NCBI GenBank assembly: GCA_022497145.1
Contig: MU385856.1
Location: forward strand, 62,001 to 126,000
DNA from: Rostrohypoxylon terebratum
Taxonomy: Eukaryota; Ascomycota; Sordariomycetes; Xylariales; Hypoxylaceae
Reading direction: 5' to 3'
DNA length: 64,000 nucleotides
Below the pieces are notes generated by a model. It saw only the letters and a list, made by a program, of their open reading frames with translations. It did no database searches and was not told where the DNA came from. The position numbers and the translations under genes were made by a program. The stretch's first letter is position 1, and every line of letters begins with the position of its first letter. This document shows positions 34,937 through 48,343 of the stretch, in pieces.

Positions 34937-37900
34937 CTAGCTGAGTTTGATCTTATCATCTTCGTCCAAGTGGATCTCGGCGGCTGCTTCAGATCGCTGT
35001 TCAGCTTCGCCTTCAGGTGGAACGCTATGGACCGTCTGTTTTTGATCCCAGATCTGGACTATCTCATCTCGCGTCATCATCTCGCTATACTCAGGAGGAG
35101 GAGGCTCGTTATATGGCAGCGTGTCAACCTCGGGTTGAGGCGGTAGCTCGTAGCAGCCCATGCCCGGATACCCAAGGTCTGTGTCTGTGTCGGGACGCGG
35201 ACTGACCACCCCTTCGTCATCGCCAGACCAGTTGTGCTGTGCTTCATCCGACGCTGCGTCAGAATCCCCAGACTGGCCTGGATCCTCGTTGCCTGCAATA
35301 CCACTAAAATTCCAATTACTGCCGAAAGGTCGATAGCCTGTCGGTGCTGGTATATCTTGGGTTAAGTCGATAGCTTCGTCTTCTTCGACGCTCGGCTGGA
35401 CGCCACGAAGTTTGGGATCGATGACGTTATCGATGGTCCTGCTCTCTCCATGGACCCAGTCACCGTTCGTATTCTTGGCATTATCGTGCGGGGGAGTAGC
35501 TCCTGCTCCTTTTAAGGCGCTCGACGACCCAGTCAATGGGGAGAAGCCTTCGTCGAGACCTTGACCTTCCCCCGAATCCGGGAGATCGCTATCAGAGGCA
35601 TCGTCTTCGAACCTGTCTAAAATTTGCTGGAAGCGAGGGCCACCCAAAGGTACTTCGGATCGCCGACGGTAGAACAACAAGTATGCAGATGAGTCGACGA
35701 TTCTATCCGCGGACGTACTGCTTACTGTTGAATCTGAACAATTGTTAGCAACGTTATTTTATCCACTAAGGACTAGGAAGTACGCACCGTTGTATGTGTA
35801 CCATTGGTTGTCTACGAAATTTTTCGCGAAGGCAGTATAATGCCCGCCGCCTAAGCCCCCCCAGTGACAGTCAACTCCTATGAGATCGTAGACTTCCTGT
35901 TTGCCGTCCTCCTTCTGGAGGACACGAGAAGTGATATCTAGATTCTCAACGGGAAATTCTACTAATAGCTCCAACTTGTCTCTCCTAAATCCGCTGGAAC
36001 TAAACCGCTTTAGGTGGATGATTAGGATATCTGGCGTTTTCCACAGATCAAATTTCTTGCTTGCTCGGCGGTGTTCCTTGCAGCGAGGGCAAAACCACAT
36101 GTCCTGCTCCGACAGGATTTCTTCTCGTTCAAACTCGTCCAGGCATGCTTCGAGAGAGATGCCATTTTTCTTACGTTTTGACCGGGCCGCCTGGGCTCTA
36201 TCAAGTTCCGGGTCGGGCAAAGTCTCGCATCCCTCCCACGCTTCGAGAGAGTTATCGCTGGAAAAGCTATTACCTTCAAAGAACGTTGCGTAAGCGGAAT
36301 CAGTCCAGTTGACTACGATTGCTTCCTTTAACCGGATTAGGGGACCCCCGTCGGGACCGATCTCGTTCGCACCGAAGGAATCCTCGACTACTAGATTTTG
36401 ATATTTTTCTTTTGGTTGTTGCTGTCGTTGCTTCTGCTTCTTCTTACTACCTTTCTTATTCATCCTCGATTGCTTGTGACTGTAGGTTTGTTTCCCCTTC
36501 GCTCTCGTCTGCTTATTCGGCTTGATGCGGTGGGGCGCAGGCTGATTCTTGATTAGTTGGCTCTGACGCATTTTATTAGGGTAAACATTATGAAAAGTGT
36601 TTCGAACTACTGTTCTAGCCCATACCTTCGTGACCAGGTTGTCGTCGTCGTCATCACTTTCTTCAACCATGCGCGTGTTACATTGACCCGTAGATTGTTG
36701 AGGTGTTTCGTCAGAGCTAGACTCCTCATTCGAGGCTGTACCGTTAGTCTCATGGTCGAACTGGTCTTCGGACGACGGGGACTCGGGCGGAATCCTAAGC
36801 GAGAGCTTTGGTAAGTCTTTGTCCTCACCAAGTCCATTATTACCAGTCGGTAACCAGGACCCCGTCTCTGAGTAGATGCACATCTCAAACAGATTCTGGA
36901 GATCAGGGGGGAGGAATTTTCCGGGGTCAACCCAAGAAGGTCGTTTGAAGCAGAATTGCTCAGTGGGAGAGGGGTCAACTTTGGTGTCGTTAACATCGTT
37001 CATTTGTATATCAACCATGTCGTCCTCTCCTTTCACGGATTGCGCAACAACTCTACTTTCATTCGAGGAACCAGCATCGGAGTCGCCTACCCTTACGATG
37101 TCAGGATCGGTACCATCAGAACTGTCAGACTCCTCAGCTCTCTGGAAGCGAGCGTGCTTTGAGAGCGTTGCGACCTTCTCTAAGACTTTGCGATAGATAG
37201 CATCCTCGCTTCGGGCTTCTTCAGGCGTTACAACGATAAAATGGGGAGCACAAACATATTTCCATCTATGAGACTGGAAACTGTGTTTAAGAACCGCTGG
37301 TCGACGGTGGAAGACCGGGACAAGTAGCCTCGCGGCTTGCGCGTCGTCCCATGCGGCCGAGGCATTGTGCTCCTCTTCGTCAACCATGGATCGAACTGCC
37401 TCTCCGAACTTCTGTTGTTTTTGAGGCTTGGTTCCATAGTTGGTTGGCTTGGCCTCCAACTCGTAAAAGTTCACAGTGTCATTAGAAGCAATTTCGTCAG
37501 ACGCACTGGCAAGGTCGGCATAAAGTTTATAGAACTTATTTTTCCACTCCTCGGCACCAAACATGCGCTCGGGCGGTACTCCCGTCTTGGTAGACAAGAA
37601 CTCCTTGAGGGATTTGATGCTAGCGTGCTTGTCAAGTTCAACTCTGATGAAAATTGGTCTGCCGTTAAGAGGAAAGAATTTGACCGCGTGGCTCCATTTG
37701 TTTTCTAATGGTAGGGGTAAGGTCAAGTTGTTGAACGGGTCAAACGTGATGCTGACTTTCTGGCACTCCGGGCAAACCAGTGTTGACTTATACAAGCCAG
37801 TAAATAAGTCTGCAATCACGGAGTCGTCGCGTTTCTTAGTAATGTCCCATACCGTCTCGGCCATTTGTCGGATAGCATCAGGGTTATTAATCATGTCGTC

Positions 37901-40121
37901 GGTGGAATCAGGCTTCTCGATATAAGGCTTCTTCTTAACCCGACTTAGATCTTCCTGTAAACCATCAAGCAAGAAACCAAGAAACTCTTGAGAATCTTGC
38001 TGGCCATAGCCGGAAAATCCCACTGCGTAACGACCGATCGTGTTCTTGAATTGGCGAGGAGAAACGTAACCTGGCGGGGAGTCTTTATATATCTCCTTCA
38101 GCAAATATGCATATGACGCAGCTACTTCGCCGTTGTGCGAGAGAACGTTGTCCTTGTTGAGCTCTTTTTCCCATTCTCCCGACAGGAAATACTTGGTTAA
38201 TTCTTCAACAGCTCTAACACACTGAAGAGCAGCGTTCATGTAGCAAGTGTTGCCTAAATTAGCCAACCCGACACATCCAGCAACTCGACCAGATTTCGCT
38301 GATCGGCCACGAGTCAAAACGCCCAAAGGGCTAGTTCGACCACTTCTCACGTTGCGGTTTTGGACAGCCAGGACGGAAGTACTATTTCTAGAAGGCAACG
38401 AAGCAACAGACGTCCGATTCTGAGAAACGACTGTAGATGTCCAATTAGTACCACTTTCATGAGGGTCTAGAATAATGGCTTGATCTTGGGTTATGCCAAA
38501 GTAGCTGAGTGTTTTGGAAGTTTGTTTCTGGTTAGAATTGGTCAGATCGCTGAAGTCGATTAATTCCCGGTCCGATCCCTTCTCGAGAGCTAGGAACGAC
38601 TCGACATCTAGCAGGAGATGTCTCCATGGTTCAGACAGAGTAGGTTCTGCGTTATCTCCAGAGGTGGGCGGGCTTGGTTTGGCACTGTCAGCATTCTGTT
38701 CAGTTGGTGGCTGTCGAACCATCCAAGCTCGAACCCTCTGGTCTAGGTCCACCTTCACTACTCTCTTTGCCTGTTTCAAGAAGGCCTGAAACTTAGTCGA
38801 GCGGCTGCGAACAAGGATTCCAGGCGGCGGATTTTTGCTTTTCATGGCGGCATCAATAGGGAGCTCGCTGATCGCAGACCACAATCGATAAATGCTAAGA
38901 ACGGGGGGATGCCATTCGAACATGATATTCGATCCACTTTCCCCCGTAGCATGAGCAGTACGGAGGATGGGTATCTGACCTTCTTTCAATCCGGGCCACT
39001 CCGCGAGCAATTCCCAAGCGCTTGGAGGGAATGCTTTGAATTGCTCTGTGTCATAACCTTTCTTCAATCGAACAAACTTCCTCTTGAGAATATCCACACC
39101 GTTTCCAACGCAAGGGTCATCTATGACCTCTAAGATGATGTCCGAGTTATCGACCGGCGGTATTAATGACCAATCTTCGACCTTGTGTTTTGAGGACATG
39201 TCGTCCGGCACATTCTTCAACCATTCTTTAGAGACTAGGAAACACTGCTGGTCTTCTGTAAGCGGGTTGGAATCTTGTTCCTCAACAAATGCTCTGATGG
39301 CTTTCACATGGGCTTCTATCGATGCAGGCGGTTGGCGAGCTATAGCTGGTCAGTTGGCGTTCATATCACTTAGCTAGACTTGGGATCATGTTACCTGGTG
39401 ACGGTGATATGTCCATCGAAGTAGGGCCCTCTTCTACTTTTGTGGTTTCTTGGCCGTCAGTGGGAAGAGGTGTACCGGTCTCTGTCCCATTTGCAGGCTC
39501 TTGGGATTTGGATGTGTCTAAAGTATCAGACGTCGGTGCGGTAATCATATCGACATCTTCGGCCGCATCTTGGTCTACTACGTCGGGTTCCATGCTGGAG
39601 GCACGTCGTTTTAACGGCGACGAAGCTCTTTCGGGAAAATCGGCTGCGCCGCCCATTACACCGCGATGAAGAGTGGATTTAGCGAAGGGGGAACTGGCTC
39701 GGCAGGGCGGGTACAGGCTAGAGGCTGCAGAGCTGAGGTCAGGTCCAGGCGTATCAGCACCACGATCACTATGGATGGTGAGATCAGCGTATGCACCTGA
39801 TGGAGAACTCGCAGCGGACGAGGCGTATTCGGAGTAATTATTCCAGTTACTTGTGGAGGTCTGCAATCGAGGAGGGAGGCTCGATGCCGGAAAGAATGCC
39901 GGAGGGATGGAGTCGGCGCGGTAAGAGGCGGTATTGGGGATTTCGGATGAGAGCGAGAAGGAAAAGGTTGGGTCGGCGTCTTCGAGTTGTTCGCAGGACT
40001 GTAAAGGTGTGTCCGGAGAACTAATACTGCCTAGGCTGTCTTCTGTAGTGGCGGATTGGCGAGTTGAGATCTTCCTTTTCTTTGAGGAAGACGTTTTGAC
40101 GGCGAGCTGCGTTTTGCAGCT
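34937..40121 (-). CDS. Ubiquitin C-terminal hydrolase with DUSP domain (USP15/Ubp12 type), 5' end unresolved
   Basis: Cysteine-protease deubiquitinase of the USP4/11/15-Ubp12 group. Exons 34937-35733, 35788-39339 and 39395 up to at least 40121 (a stop lies just upstream at 40122) give about 1691 aa in the open frame. Junctions are consistent: SPSP to ARQPPASIE, and QWYTYN to DSTVSSTSADRIV. The DUSP domain opens exon 2 (EDQQCFLVSKEWLKN). The Cys box is LANLGNTCYMNAAL, with its catalytic Cys codon at 38243-38245. The His box is GGGHYTAFAKN at about 35830-35850. The two CxxC pairs expected of the zinc-binding finger are present (CPEC near 37760, CPRC near 36090). Between them sits a long acidic and basic low-complexity insert. 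The tail is acidic and Pro-rich. No ATG lies in the exon-1 frame before residue VMGGAADF, so a further 5' exon is likely. Confidence 0.88.
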
Positions 40122-41916
40122 CTAGAAACCCTAGCGTTGATTGGGGGGGTAATATTTATGTTCAAAAAGTCGTGTAGAAGATTGCAGCGAAAGGATCTTA
40201 CACGAATGACCGAATTAAATTGTTTGATCCTAGGGTATTCATTGGTTGTTAGACAGTACCATGAACTATGGGAGCCTTTGAATGGAATATCCGAGTTCCG
40301 TGCGGACTATGCTGTGTCTGTGTGTGCTGTGCTGTTACGGTAGGTATTCAGGTATTCAGGTGGTCAGATAGTCGGGTAGTCAGGTATTCCAGCGTTGTCC
40401 CTAGGTGTCAGACACGCTGTAAAGTGCATCCCCGGCCCCGTTGGTTCGTGAATCAGCAATCGAATGACTTGCTGGAATTTTCCGAATTTTCCTTCACAAG
40501 TTACGAAAGGTAGATAAGTCTATTCAGCTGAATAAACTTATTTATCTTTCTTTCTTTTAGTCCGGGGATTTAGTCCACATAAACAAAATATACCGTAACC
40601 CTAAAATTTACGAGTATGATAAGTATGGATGAATGTGGGTGTTGCAAAAGGTGCGGACGGTGAGGCGCATCAGATATTTTTGGCTTCTCTTAAGAGAAGA
40701 AAAAAAAAGTTGCGGTGGAGGCTGCAGACACTCACATCTGAAAAAAAGGAAGTGACGACAAGTGTCTCACAGGTACCCAATACCACCAAGCTTTGTGACT
40801 CGGTTGCGATTTACCAGAGTCTGTGAGTACTGAGTACTTCGCAGGTACGAACCTTAATGCCGCTAAGGCGATATAATCGTTCAAATGTTGCTAGCAGAAT
40901 TACCTACCTACGACGTAGCAGCCTAGTCAGCTAGTAGTACCGACATGGACCTACTTAGAACCTTAAGGCTTATGCACAATAGTACATACATGCGTAGGTC
41001 TACAACAAGACTAAGAAAGGTAATAAAGGTTGTAACACAAGATGCGGAGGTTGCCAGGCACCAAGAATTAGACAAGAGAGCAAAAAATCGCAGAAACCAA
41101 AGAGTGCACTAGACATGTGGTGGAGTAAAGAAAACTCTAGCGTTGTATGGATGATGTAACCACCTAGGAAACTGTATGCTATTATGCTATGTATAATGTC
41201 GATGGTGGAGGGGAATTTTAGCGCGTTCTGGTGGGTTGCCCTTAAGTGTATTGGGTAATATTGTAGGTAGGAGTAGGCAGATGCGACACAAAACAACTAG
41301 AATTTCATTAATTGGCAGTCGCCAACCGCTTCCTGGGCTCCTGTGCCAAAAATAACAGCACCTTCCAGACGCTAAAAATTTAGCTACGAATCACCCGTGA
41401 TGGACATCTATCTGTGGATAGTTTACGCCCAGGTAGATTTATTGTAGGTAACCAGTAATCTCGAGCCTACTATGCTGTATGTGCTCCATGTCACAACAAA
41501 GTGCATCGCCAAATATATGGATATGTCATAAGTACATACTTCACATTCATGCTATGTAGACAACATTTACATGATGTTCTATTTTCTGGTACTGCCTGCC
41601 ATATCTATCTGGTAAGCGTCCTATAGACATCGTCCACTTCCAATTTCCCACTGCTATGAACGTATTCCTGTCCCCTCCAACTCTCGACTAATGGTATACC
41701 TGTGTATGCAAGTATGAGCCAAGACCAGAGACGGACTTGAGTAAGTCATAAAGGGAGGTAAGAAGGTGTCATGAAGGCTGCTAAATAATGGCAATGCCTT
41801 AAAGAGTAGTATCTTAGGCTCCTCGAGTTGGGAAGTGAGCGCAGCAGTATACTAGGTAAAAGGGGTATAACTCCTCGCGTCCTATCGTCTCCCAAACGCT
41901 CCTTCGTGCGACCATC
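40122..41916. other. spacer, probably includes a missing 5' exon
   Basis: No gene recognised. The left end should contain the real start exon of the deubiquitinase. One weak candidate is the ATG at 40240 (minus), with a GTAAGA donor about 40 nt later, but its acceptor would be a poor GAG. The rest is TAGTA-rich non-coding DNA upstream of position 41917, the 3' end of the Ste23-type protease. Confidence 0.45.
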
Positions 41917-44900
41917 TCAAAGCTTCGAATCTATCTCTTCGAAGTCAGTGAGTGGTCTGATCGGGCGTGCTCCCGCTGTCACCGAAAGCCTCGCCTTGTA
42001 GTCCCGCACATTCTTGATCAGGAATGGTTCTGTACCATTTGACCAAATGGTAGCCGTGTCTCCATTGCTCGACTCCTCCGCCTCCTTCACCTTAGGGCCA
42101 ATACCTTGCGCTACAAGCTGCACAACTAGCTTTGCACGCGTTGGTGACGTGGGCTTAATGTAGGTCGAGTAAAACTCCACCATCTCCGCTTTTGTGAGTT
42201 GCTTGACCTGGGCTGCATCTCGCTGGGCTGCATATATTGTTAGTGACCGTGGATAATCATTTCGAGGGCGAGGGAAACACTATACCTGCTTCAAAGTCAT
42301 AATACTCGTTATTTACCTGGGCCCAGTGCCGTCCTGTTTCCTGGTCCAAGTTCTTCAATTTTTCCAGGCGCTTGATGATTACGCTTCGCTTGTGGCTTTC
42401 AAAGTCCGCGTCACTCATATTTTCGAGAGACGTGGTCTGGGTAGCCAAGAAAGAATCGATCCGGGATTCCAAATACTCCGACGTTCGCTCGCTCTGTATT
42501 ATGAAGCGAAACCCGTATGTGGTTGCGGAGCTCCGCAGGCCGCTAAAAACCACGTATCCAAGTTGCTCTTTGGTCCGTAGCTGATCGAATGCAGGCTCAT
42601 GGATAATCTGGTCGAGAAGTTGTGTCTTTGCACGAACCAAACGATCGCCTTTGTCTCCGATATGAAGATAATATTCAATACAATGGTTGACGTTCGCGGG
42701 ATCTCTTAAGACTTTCTGGAAGAGGAAGTTCGACCCTGGTGGGAAATCTAGCGACCGAATGATCGGCCATTCTTCTTTTGCCAAGACCCGGGGTTTCAGT
42801 ATCTTCTCGATCATGTCCGTCAACTTTAAGGCGTCCTCCTTGTACACATTTCCATGTACGTAAGCCTCAATATGCATTTGCGACATGATTTGCTTATGAA
42901 ATTGCCTCACAGCATCGGCTGTGATTCCGGGAAGCTCAGCTACCAACTGCTCAACCACATAATCATGTTCTGACGTGAGCCACGAAACATAGTCGCCGAT
43001 TTGCGTAAAAGGCTGTTGTAACTCGCAGTTCTTATACCCACGAGTTAACCTCTCCTTGATGATCTCGAATCGCTCGTCTTTGACCTCGAGATCCCGCATA
43101 GTGATGAGAACCTGTTCCAACAACACAGGCAATTTATCGTTGTACCCAGATACCTCGATAAATAACCCCCGGGAGTCAAGACTGACATTGTACTGTAGCC
43201 CAGCGAGTTCGGCATCGTATGAGTATTCCTCTAGCGCATCTCGTACGAGATCCGTGAATAATTTTGACTTGACAGAATTCTCTGCCGAGGCAAAAATACT
43301 GGGATTCTTGATGCTCACGATTAAATTCGCCTTTGGTACCCAGAAGGTGTCGTCTTTCTTGTACCAAGTTCGCGCTACTTCGTCATTACGGATAACTCGA
43401 GGTGCGGTGGCAGGTTGCTTCACTTCCTTTTTCTCTACCTCGAGCTTCGTCGGTATAAATTGGTTTTTGTGGGGGAGATGCAAGGCGGGGAGCCGCTCTT
43501 CCGCAGTACAATTCAAAGCTTTAAATAGCTCGGCTAGGAACTCCTCGGGAATTTTCTCGGACTTATATTCAGTACCATACCACTTTTCTTTCTGATCCCA
43601 ATCCCCCGGAAAGTCTCGAGACACTATGGTCATTCTGAAATTGTCAGGTCGCAGGAGTTGTATTGCTTTGACGATGGAAGCGGGGTCGAATTTTCGGAAA
43701 CGGTGCAAACTAAGTAACCATTCTGGTGGCGATGGCCTTTGCATCATAGCACAAGTATAGCTAGTAAATCGACTAGCCGGGGTCTTTTGCTTAAATTTGA
43801 AGTCGACATCTGACATACCCTTCTGCTCATCGAATATCCATTGTTGGGGTGGTGTTTGCCTGAGAAGAGATACATATTGGAAGAATGCTTTGACAACTTC
43901 CTTGTAATGTTTCAACCCCTACAAAAAATCAGTAATCCATGTCTCTATGAAAATAGCAGTATCATACCTCTTTCGTTAACCTAATTTGGCAATCAAATAT
44001 GTCAGGAGTACCTGGACATATCGAGTAAGCACCGGCGCTTAGCGAATTCGCCCATCCTCTGGATTTCAAGTAGGCCATGATACTTCCAGGGCCCTCGTGG
44101 CCTATTAGATGACTAATATAACGGCTGGGTTGGCCTTCATAGAGGAATTCCTCGTCGAGGAACGGAAAGTAAAGATTTAGCTCTCTAGAGTCCATCACCG
44201 GCTTTGCAAAACACTGTCTAGCTAGATGTTCTTGAGCGTATGGCACCTCGTCCTCCCAGCGGTTTTGTGGCAGATCCTTGTTCGGCACGCCAGAGAAGAG
44301 CTCGGCTACCCACTTCTCAAGAACATCAAGAGGCTCCCGACCCAAGACACACAGTTTCATGCGATTGGCCGAGTAATGCTTCTCGTGGAAGTCGATGAAT
44401 TTCTGCCGCACATCTATGCCTTTCGCTTCAGGCTCGGTTTTAAGAACCTCGAAATTCCCGGTCGAGAAATGGCAGTACGGGTGTCTGGGGTTAGACAGGG
44501 ATTTTTCTAGCTGGTGGAGGCGCCACTGATCGCTCTGCAGATTCTTCTTATTTTCCGAGTCTACGGCGCGTAACTCGCGATCCAGGGTCGATGATAGAAA
44601 CAGCGGTTCGATGAAGAATTGAGCGAACCGATCCAAACCGCCATACAGAGGGGATAAATTTGTCTCGGAAGGTTCCTCGCCATTGCTGGGTTTGGCGGCA
44701 ATGTCGAAGAAATAGTTGGTCGAAGTAGCTCCAGTGTAAGCATTCGAGCTTCCAGAATGCGAAGAAAGGTACACGTTGTATGCGTTCTCTGCCGGATACT
44801 TTTTCGTACCCATGAAAAGGAGCTAGGGTGCATCTTGTTAGTGACCTGGGTCCTGGGTAGTGGTTTGAGATTAGACCTTAGTTTCAATAGAACTTACATG

Positions 44901-45173
44901 TTCCACGGCATGAGCCATTCCCGGCATGTCATCTTCGTCGCTAAAGTTGCCAACATTAACGTCGAGAGCGGCGCTGGCCTTGTCCGTATCGGGATCGTGG
45001 ACTAACAGCGCCTCTAGTTGGTTCGGTAAACGTATAACCCGGTACGTCCGATCATCTAACAGAGGGACCTCTAATTGGTCGGTAATTCGCTCTACCGGCG
45101 GCTGCAGATGATCGCGGTCTGGCATCACGTCGCCGGACGTAGCCGCACGATGCGGCGGCGTTGGCGAGGTCAT
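41917..45173 (-). CDS. STE23: Insulin-degrading enzyme/a-factor axin (M16 zinc metalloprotease)
   Basis: Insulysin-type M16A metalloprotease. Yeast Ste23 trims the a-factor precursor; homologues degrade small peptides in the cytosol. Four exons, 44898-45173, 43968-44822, 42286-43918 and 41917-42227, give 1024 aa, typical for the family. The inverted zinc motif HAVEH lies at residues 88-92, directly at the first splice junction, followed by LLFMGTKKYP. The third ligand is E182 in AVDSEN. About 13 extra residues (around KPSNGEEPSETN) separate the ligands compared with human enzyme. All junctions restore conserved sequence, for example RLTKE to GLKHYKEVV and YDFEA to AQRDAAQVKQLTKAE. The C-terminal half holds the inactive M16 domains (RTKEQLGYVVFSGLR is well conserved). 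The start was taken at MTSPTPPH, although the frame is open to an ATG at 45266. Confidence 0.95.
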
Positions 45174-47809
45174 GATTGGAAAAAAAGAAAACCACCAAGA
45201 ATTGACCCAGGCACGAGAGTCGAGAGTTGTGATATGGGTGCCTTGTGGAGAGGAAGCACCTTGCACTTTGCACTTTTTGAGGAGAGAGGTCCTGGGCAGC
45301 GGGCAGCGGGCAGCGCTAAACTAGAGGGGGACCGGGTGGGATAATTAAGGCTTCAGCCAGTTGACGACTTTTTCCAAGGGTTGCCGAAAGATATGCTGTA
45401 TGCTGTATGGCAAGCTGACAAAAAAAATGTATGTCTGTGCAACTGAATTTGGTGGAGCCGCTAACGCAGACCAGGACCAGGTTTAGTTACCAGAGATTTG
45501 GAAAGCAGAGTTCAGATAATGTGGGAAGGTGGGAGGCTGTTTCTTTCCCTGTGCTTCCCTGTGCTTTCCTAGAACGACCGGCTCGTGCTCCGAACTGGGA
45601 AAATTGACGACGGTTTTATGACACAGCGTTTGAAGTTTCACCGGTATCGAGTCGGTCTGGCGGCAGTAGATGATGCAGTGAAATTGCACACTTTGCCTCA
45701 CTTTGCCTGCCGACATGCGACAGATACGGTAGCCAGGTAGCTTCAGCCAAAAGTGGCCAAAAAAGGGGGTTGTTGCTGATTCCCGAGTCTGAACTTGGTC
45801 GTCTGTGCGACAGTCAGACGAATATTCGCTCCAGTCGCTCCAGTCGGCAACCGCAACCAACTTTGTTATAAAGTCTAGCGGCGGCCCGACCGCAAGAACG
45901 ATTCTTAGTCCAGGAATTCTTGGCCGAAAAAAAAAATAAAATAAAAGATCGCCGGCAACTACCTAAACGGACTCGTGACCAGACGACTTGTCGTCCCAAT
46001 GTTCCAGTGGACGATTATAGTGTTCTTCAGATATTCATGTATATGATCGATTATACAACTCTAGATGTCCAATTGATCTTCCAAGTTTACTCTAAATAAA
46101 ATCTCGTTTGAGATTCAATAGAGCTTTATAGATATTAGAGCTATGTAGAGGATACAACTGCGACTTGTGTTGTCAGTCACTGAATGTCAACTCTGCGGAG
46201 GCTGGGTGGAATGATGTAAAGAAGGCACGAAGAAGCTGACTACTCGGCGTGAGGTTCGGCGGGCGCTCTCGGAAACCCCAGTAGCGCGTTCCGCTATATT
46301 GTCAATATTAACATGGATTGACAGACTCTCAGACTAGAGAAAACAGGCAATAGCGGCATGGATCGACGATGGAACGTTGGGGTGTCAACGAATGCCGTGG
46401 ATGTCATGGATGTTGATGTACGAGTGCACGTTATGCCTGACGTGCCTAGTTGTTTACTTACTGAAAGTGGTGAGTTTCGGAAATTGGTGAATCGATGAAA
46501 AGCGAGGTCAATGGTTCCAAGGTTAGGATCCTACATCGGGCCGCAATTAGAAAGTTCCCCAATGTGACGCGACTTCATGATAATGGCATGGAAAAATAAT
46601 AATAATAAGTCTATATGTATGTATCGGATATCCATAGATGTATGTATAGTATGTGTATACCTAGTATGTATATACGTATACGTATAAGGGTATCAAGTAG
46701 AAATGCGCGCTGGGCTGAGCAGGTGACGCGATAAGCGGCCAGTGACGAAACCAATCTCAACTAGAGACTCCCGACTGGACAGCTGGAGCGGCGGTAGAAC
46801 GGCAGAACGGTAGAACGTCGAGGGTAAGGATAAGCGCAAACGCCGTAAGAAGATTCCTATAGGATGGGGTTGGATACCCAACGCAATACATTGGACGTAC
46901 GTACCTAAGTGAGAGTCCAAGCGGTCTGGATCTGGCCCGAGGTCTGGAGCTCTGAACAGGTACTGATGCTGAGTTTGGCAGGTTTCCAAGATTGGGTCTG
47001 GGGGAACGGGTGATGTTCTAAAACCGAGGGGCTGTGACGTACTTCCTGCAGACGCGCCGTTGCTGTTGATTTAGCAAGGTCTCATCACTACCCAGACAAG
47101 ACAGTTCAGGCCGGCTTTCGAATTTCGGGACGAGATGAGGAAAATTTTGGTGGTGAAGCAGCCGGAAGGGCAACCCCGAATAGGAATACACTGGATATAA
47201 CCCTATATGTCGTGAGTCCGCGGGTATTATTGGACGTATTGTGTAGGCATGTATGCATGCGCTTATACCTAGGGTCCTAGATGGCTACCTTAGGTGACCT
47301 TAGGTAGAATTGATAGGTAAGCAAGTTATCTCTTACTAGGTCAAGTAAGGTAAGGCATCCAATGTATTCATACCCTACTATGTACCGTACGGCTTACCTA
47401 TACTACTATGTACGGGTATAAGGGGTCGCGCTGGGTGATGGTGCTGGGCGCTCACGACGGCGGCGGGCGATAAGTCGGAGAAAGAGGGGGGCGAAAAAGA
47501 AAGTGAAAAAGAAATCAAATTTCAGAATTTCAGAATTATAGGTATGTGGTACGAAGTACTAGGTACTCCGTAACTACCTAGTACTATATGTAGGTAGGTA
47601 GTAGGTACGATATGTAAGGAAGGTGAGATATGTCTCAATCGACATCAGATAGGTATCCAACCAAGATTGGTGGCGATCATATGGTACATGAATAGAAGGG
47701 ATTGCGATTCAATCTACCTACTAATATAGATAGTAGGTACTAGGTAGTTCTTACCTAGTAGTTTGTAGGATTCTTAGAATAGAGAGGGACTTTGAAAGTT
47801 GAAGAATGT

Positions 47810-47824
47810 GGGGGGGGGGGGGGG
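47810..47824. repeat. poly(G) run, 15 nt
   Basis: Fifteen consecutive guanines in non-coding DNA. Long G runs are rare in fungal genomes, can form four-stranded structures, and are prone to length error in sequencing. Confidence 0.85.
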
Positions 47825-48317
47825 ATGGAGTCGATTAGCGCCAAGGGTAAACCGGTATCCAGTTTAATCAATGTTTAAATGTTGTAAATATGGGGTTATG
47901 AAGTACGTACAGCATACGTACCTACTAGGTACCAGAGGTAATAATATCTCTCTACCTTGCACTTGCACTTTCGACTTCCCCTGATTATGCACATATCGCA
48001 CCTACCAAATTCATATGGATATCTATAGGACTATTGATACCTACTGCGTAGTATGTACGTAGGACCTAGGACCTAGGTACAGAATGTCAAGAATGTCAAG
48101 AGCCTTCCTGCTTCCTGCTTGTTTAGGTACCTAGTCTTGTTTAGTACCGTCAAGGTGGCACGGGAAGCTCATCCATATCCATAGCCATGGATATTAACAA
48201 TAATTTGCCGACCTACACGTCATTGGACAATCACAAGCTTTTTTCAAGGGTCTAACCAATACAAATTCGACTATCATATGTGACTAGGTTAGACCCATTG
48301 GCCTTAACACTACGGCC

Positions 48318-48343
48318 TACCTAGGTCCTAGGTCCTAGGTATA
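48318..48343. repeat. CCTAGG palindrome cluster
   Basis: Three consecutive CCTAGGT units (7-bp step) within 26 bp, of the same family as the clusters at 7.3, 9.0, 12.1, 48.07 and 56.5 kb. Confidence 0.8.

Noticed and set aside
43056..43595. 179-codon plus-strand open frame
   Set aside because: It is antisense to conserved Ste23-type protease sequence.
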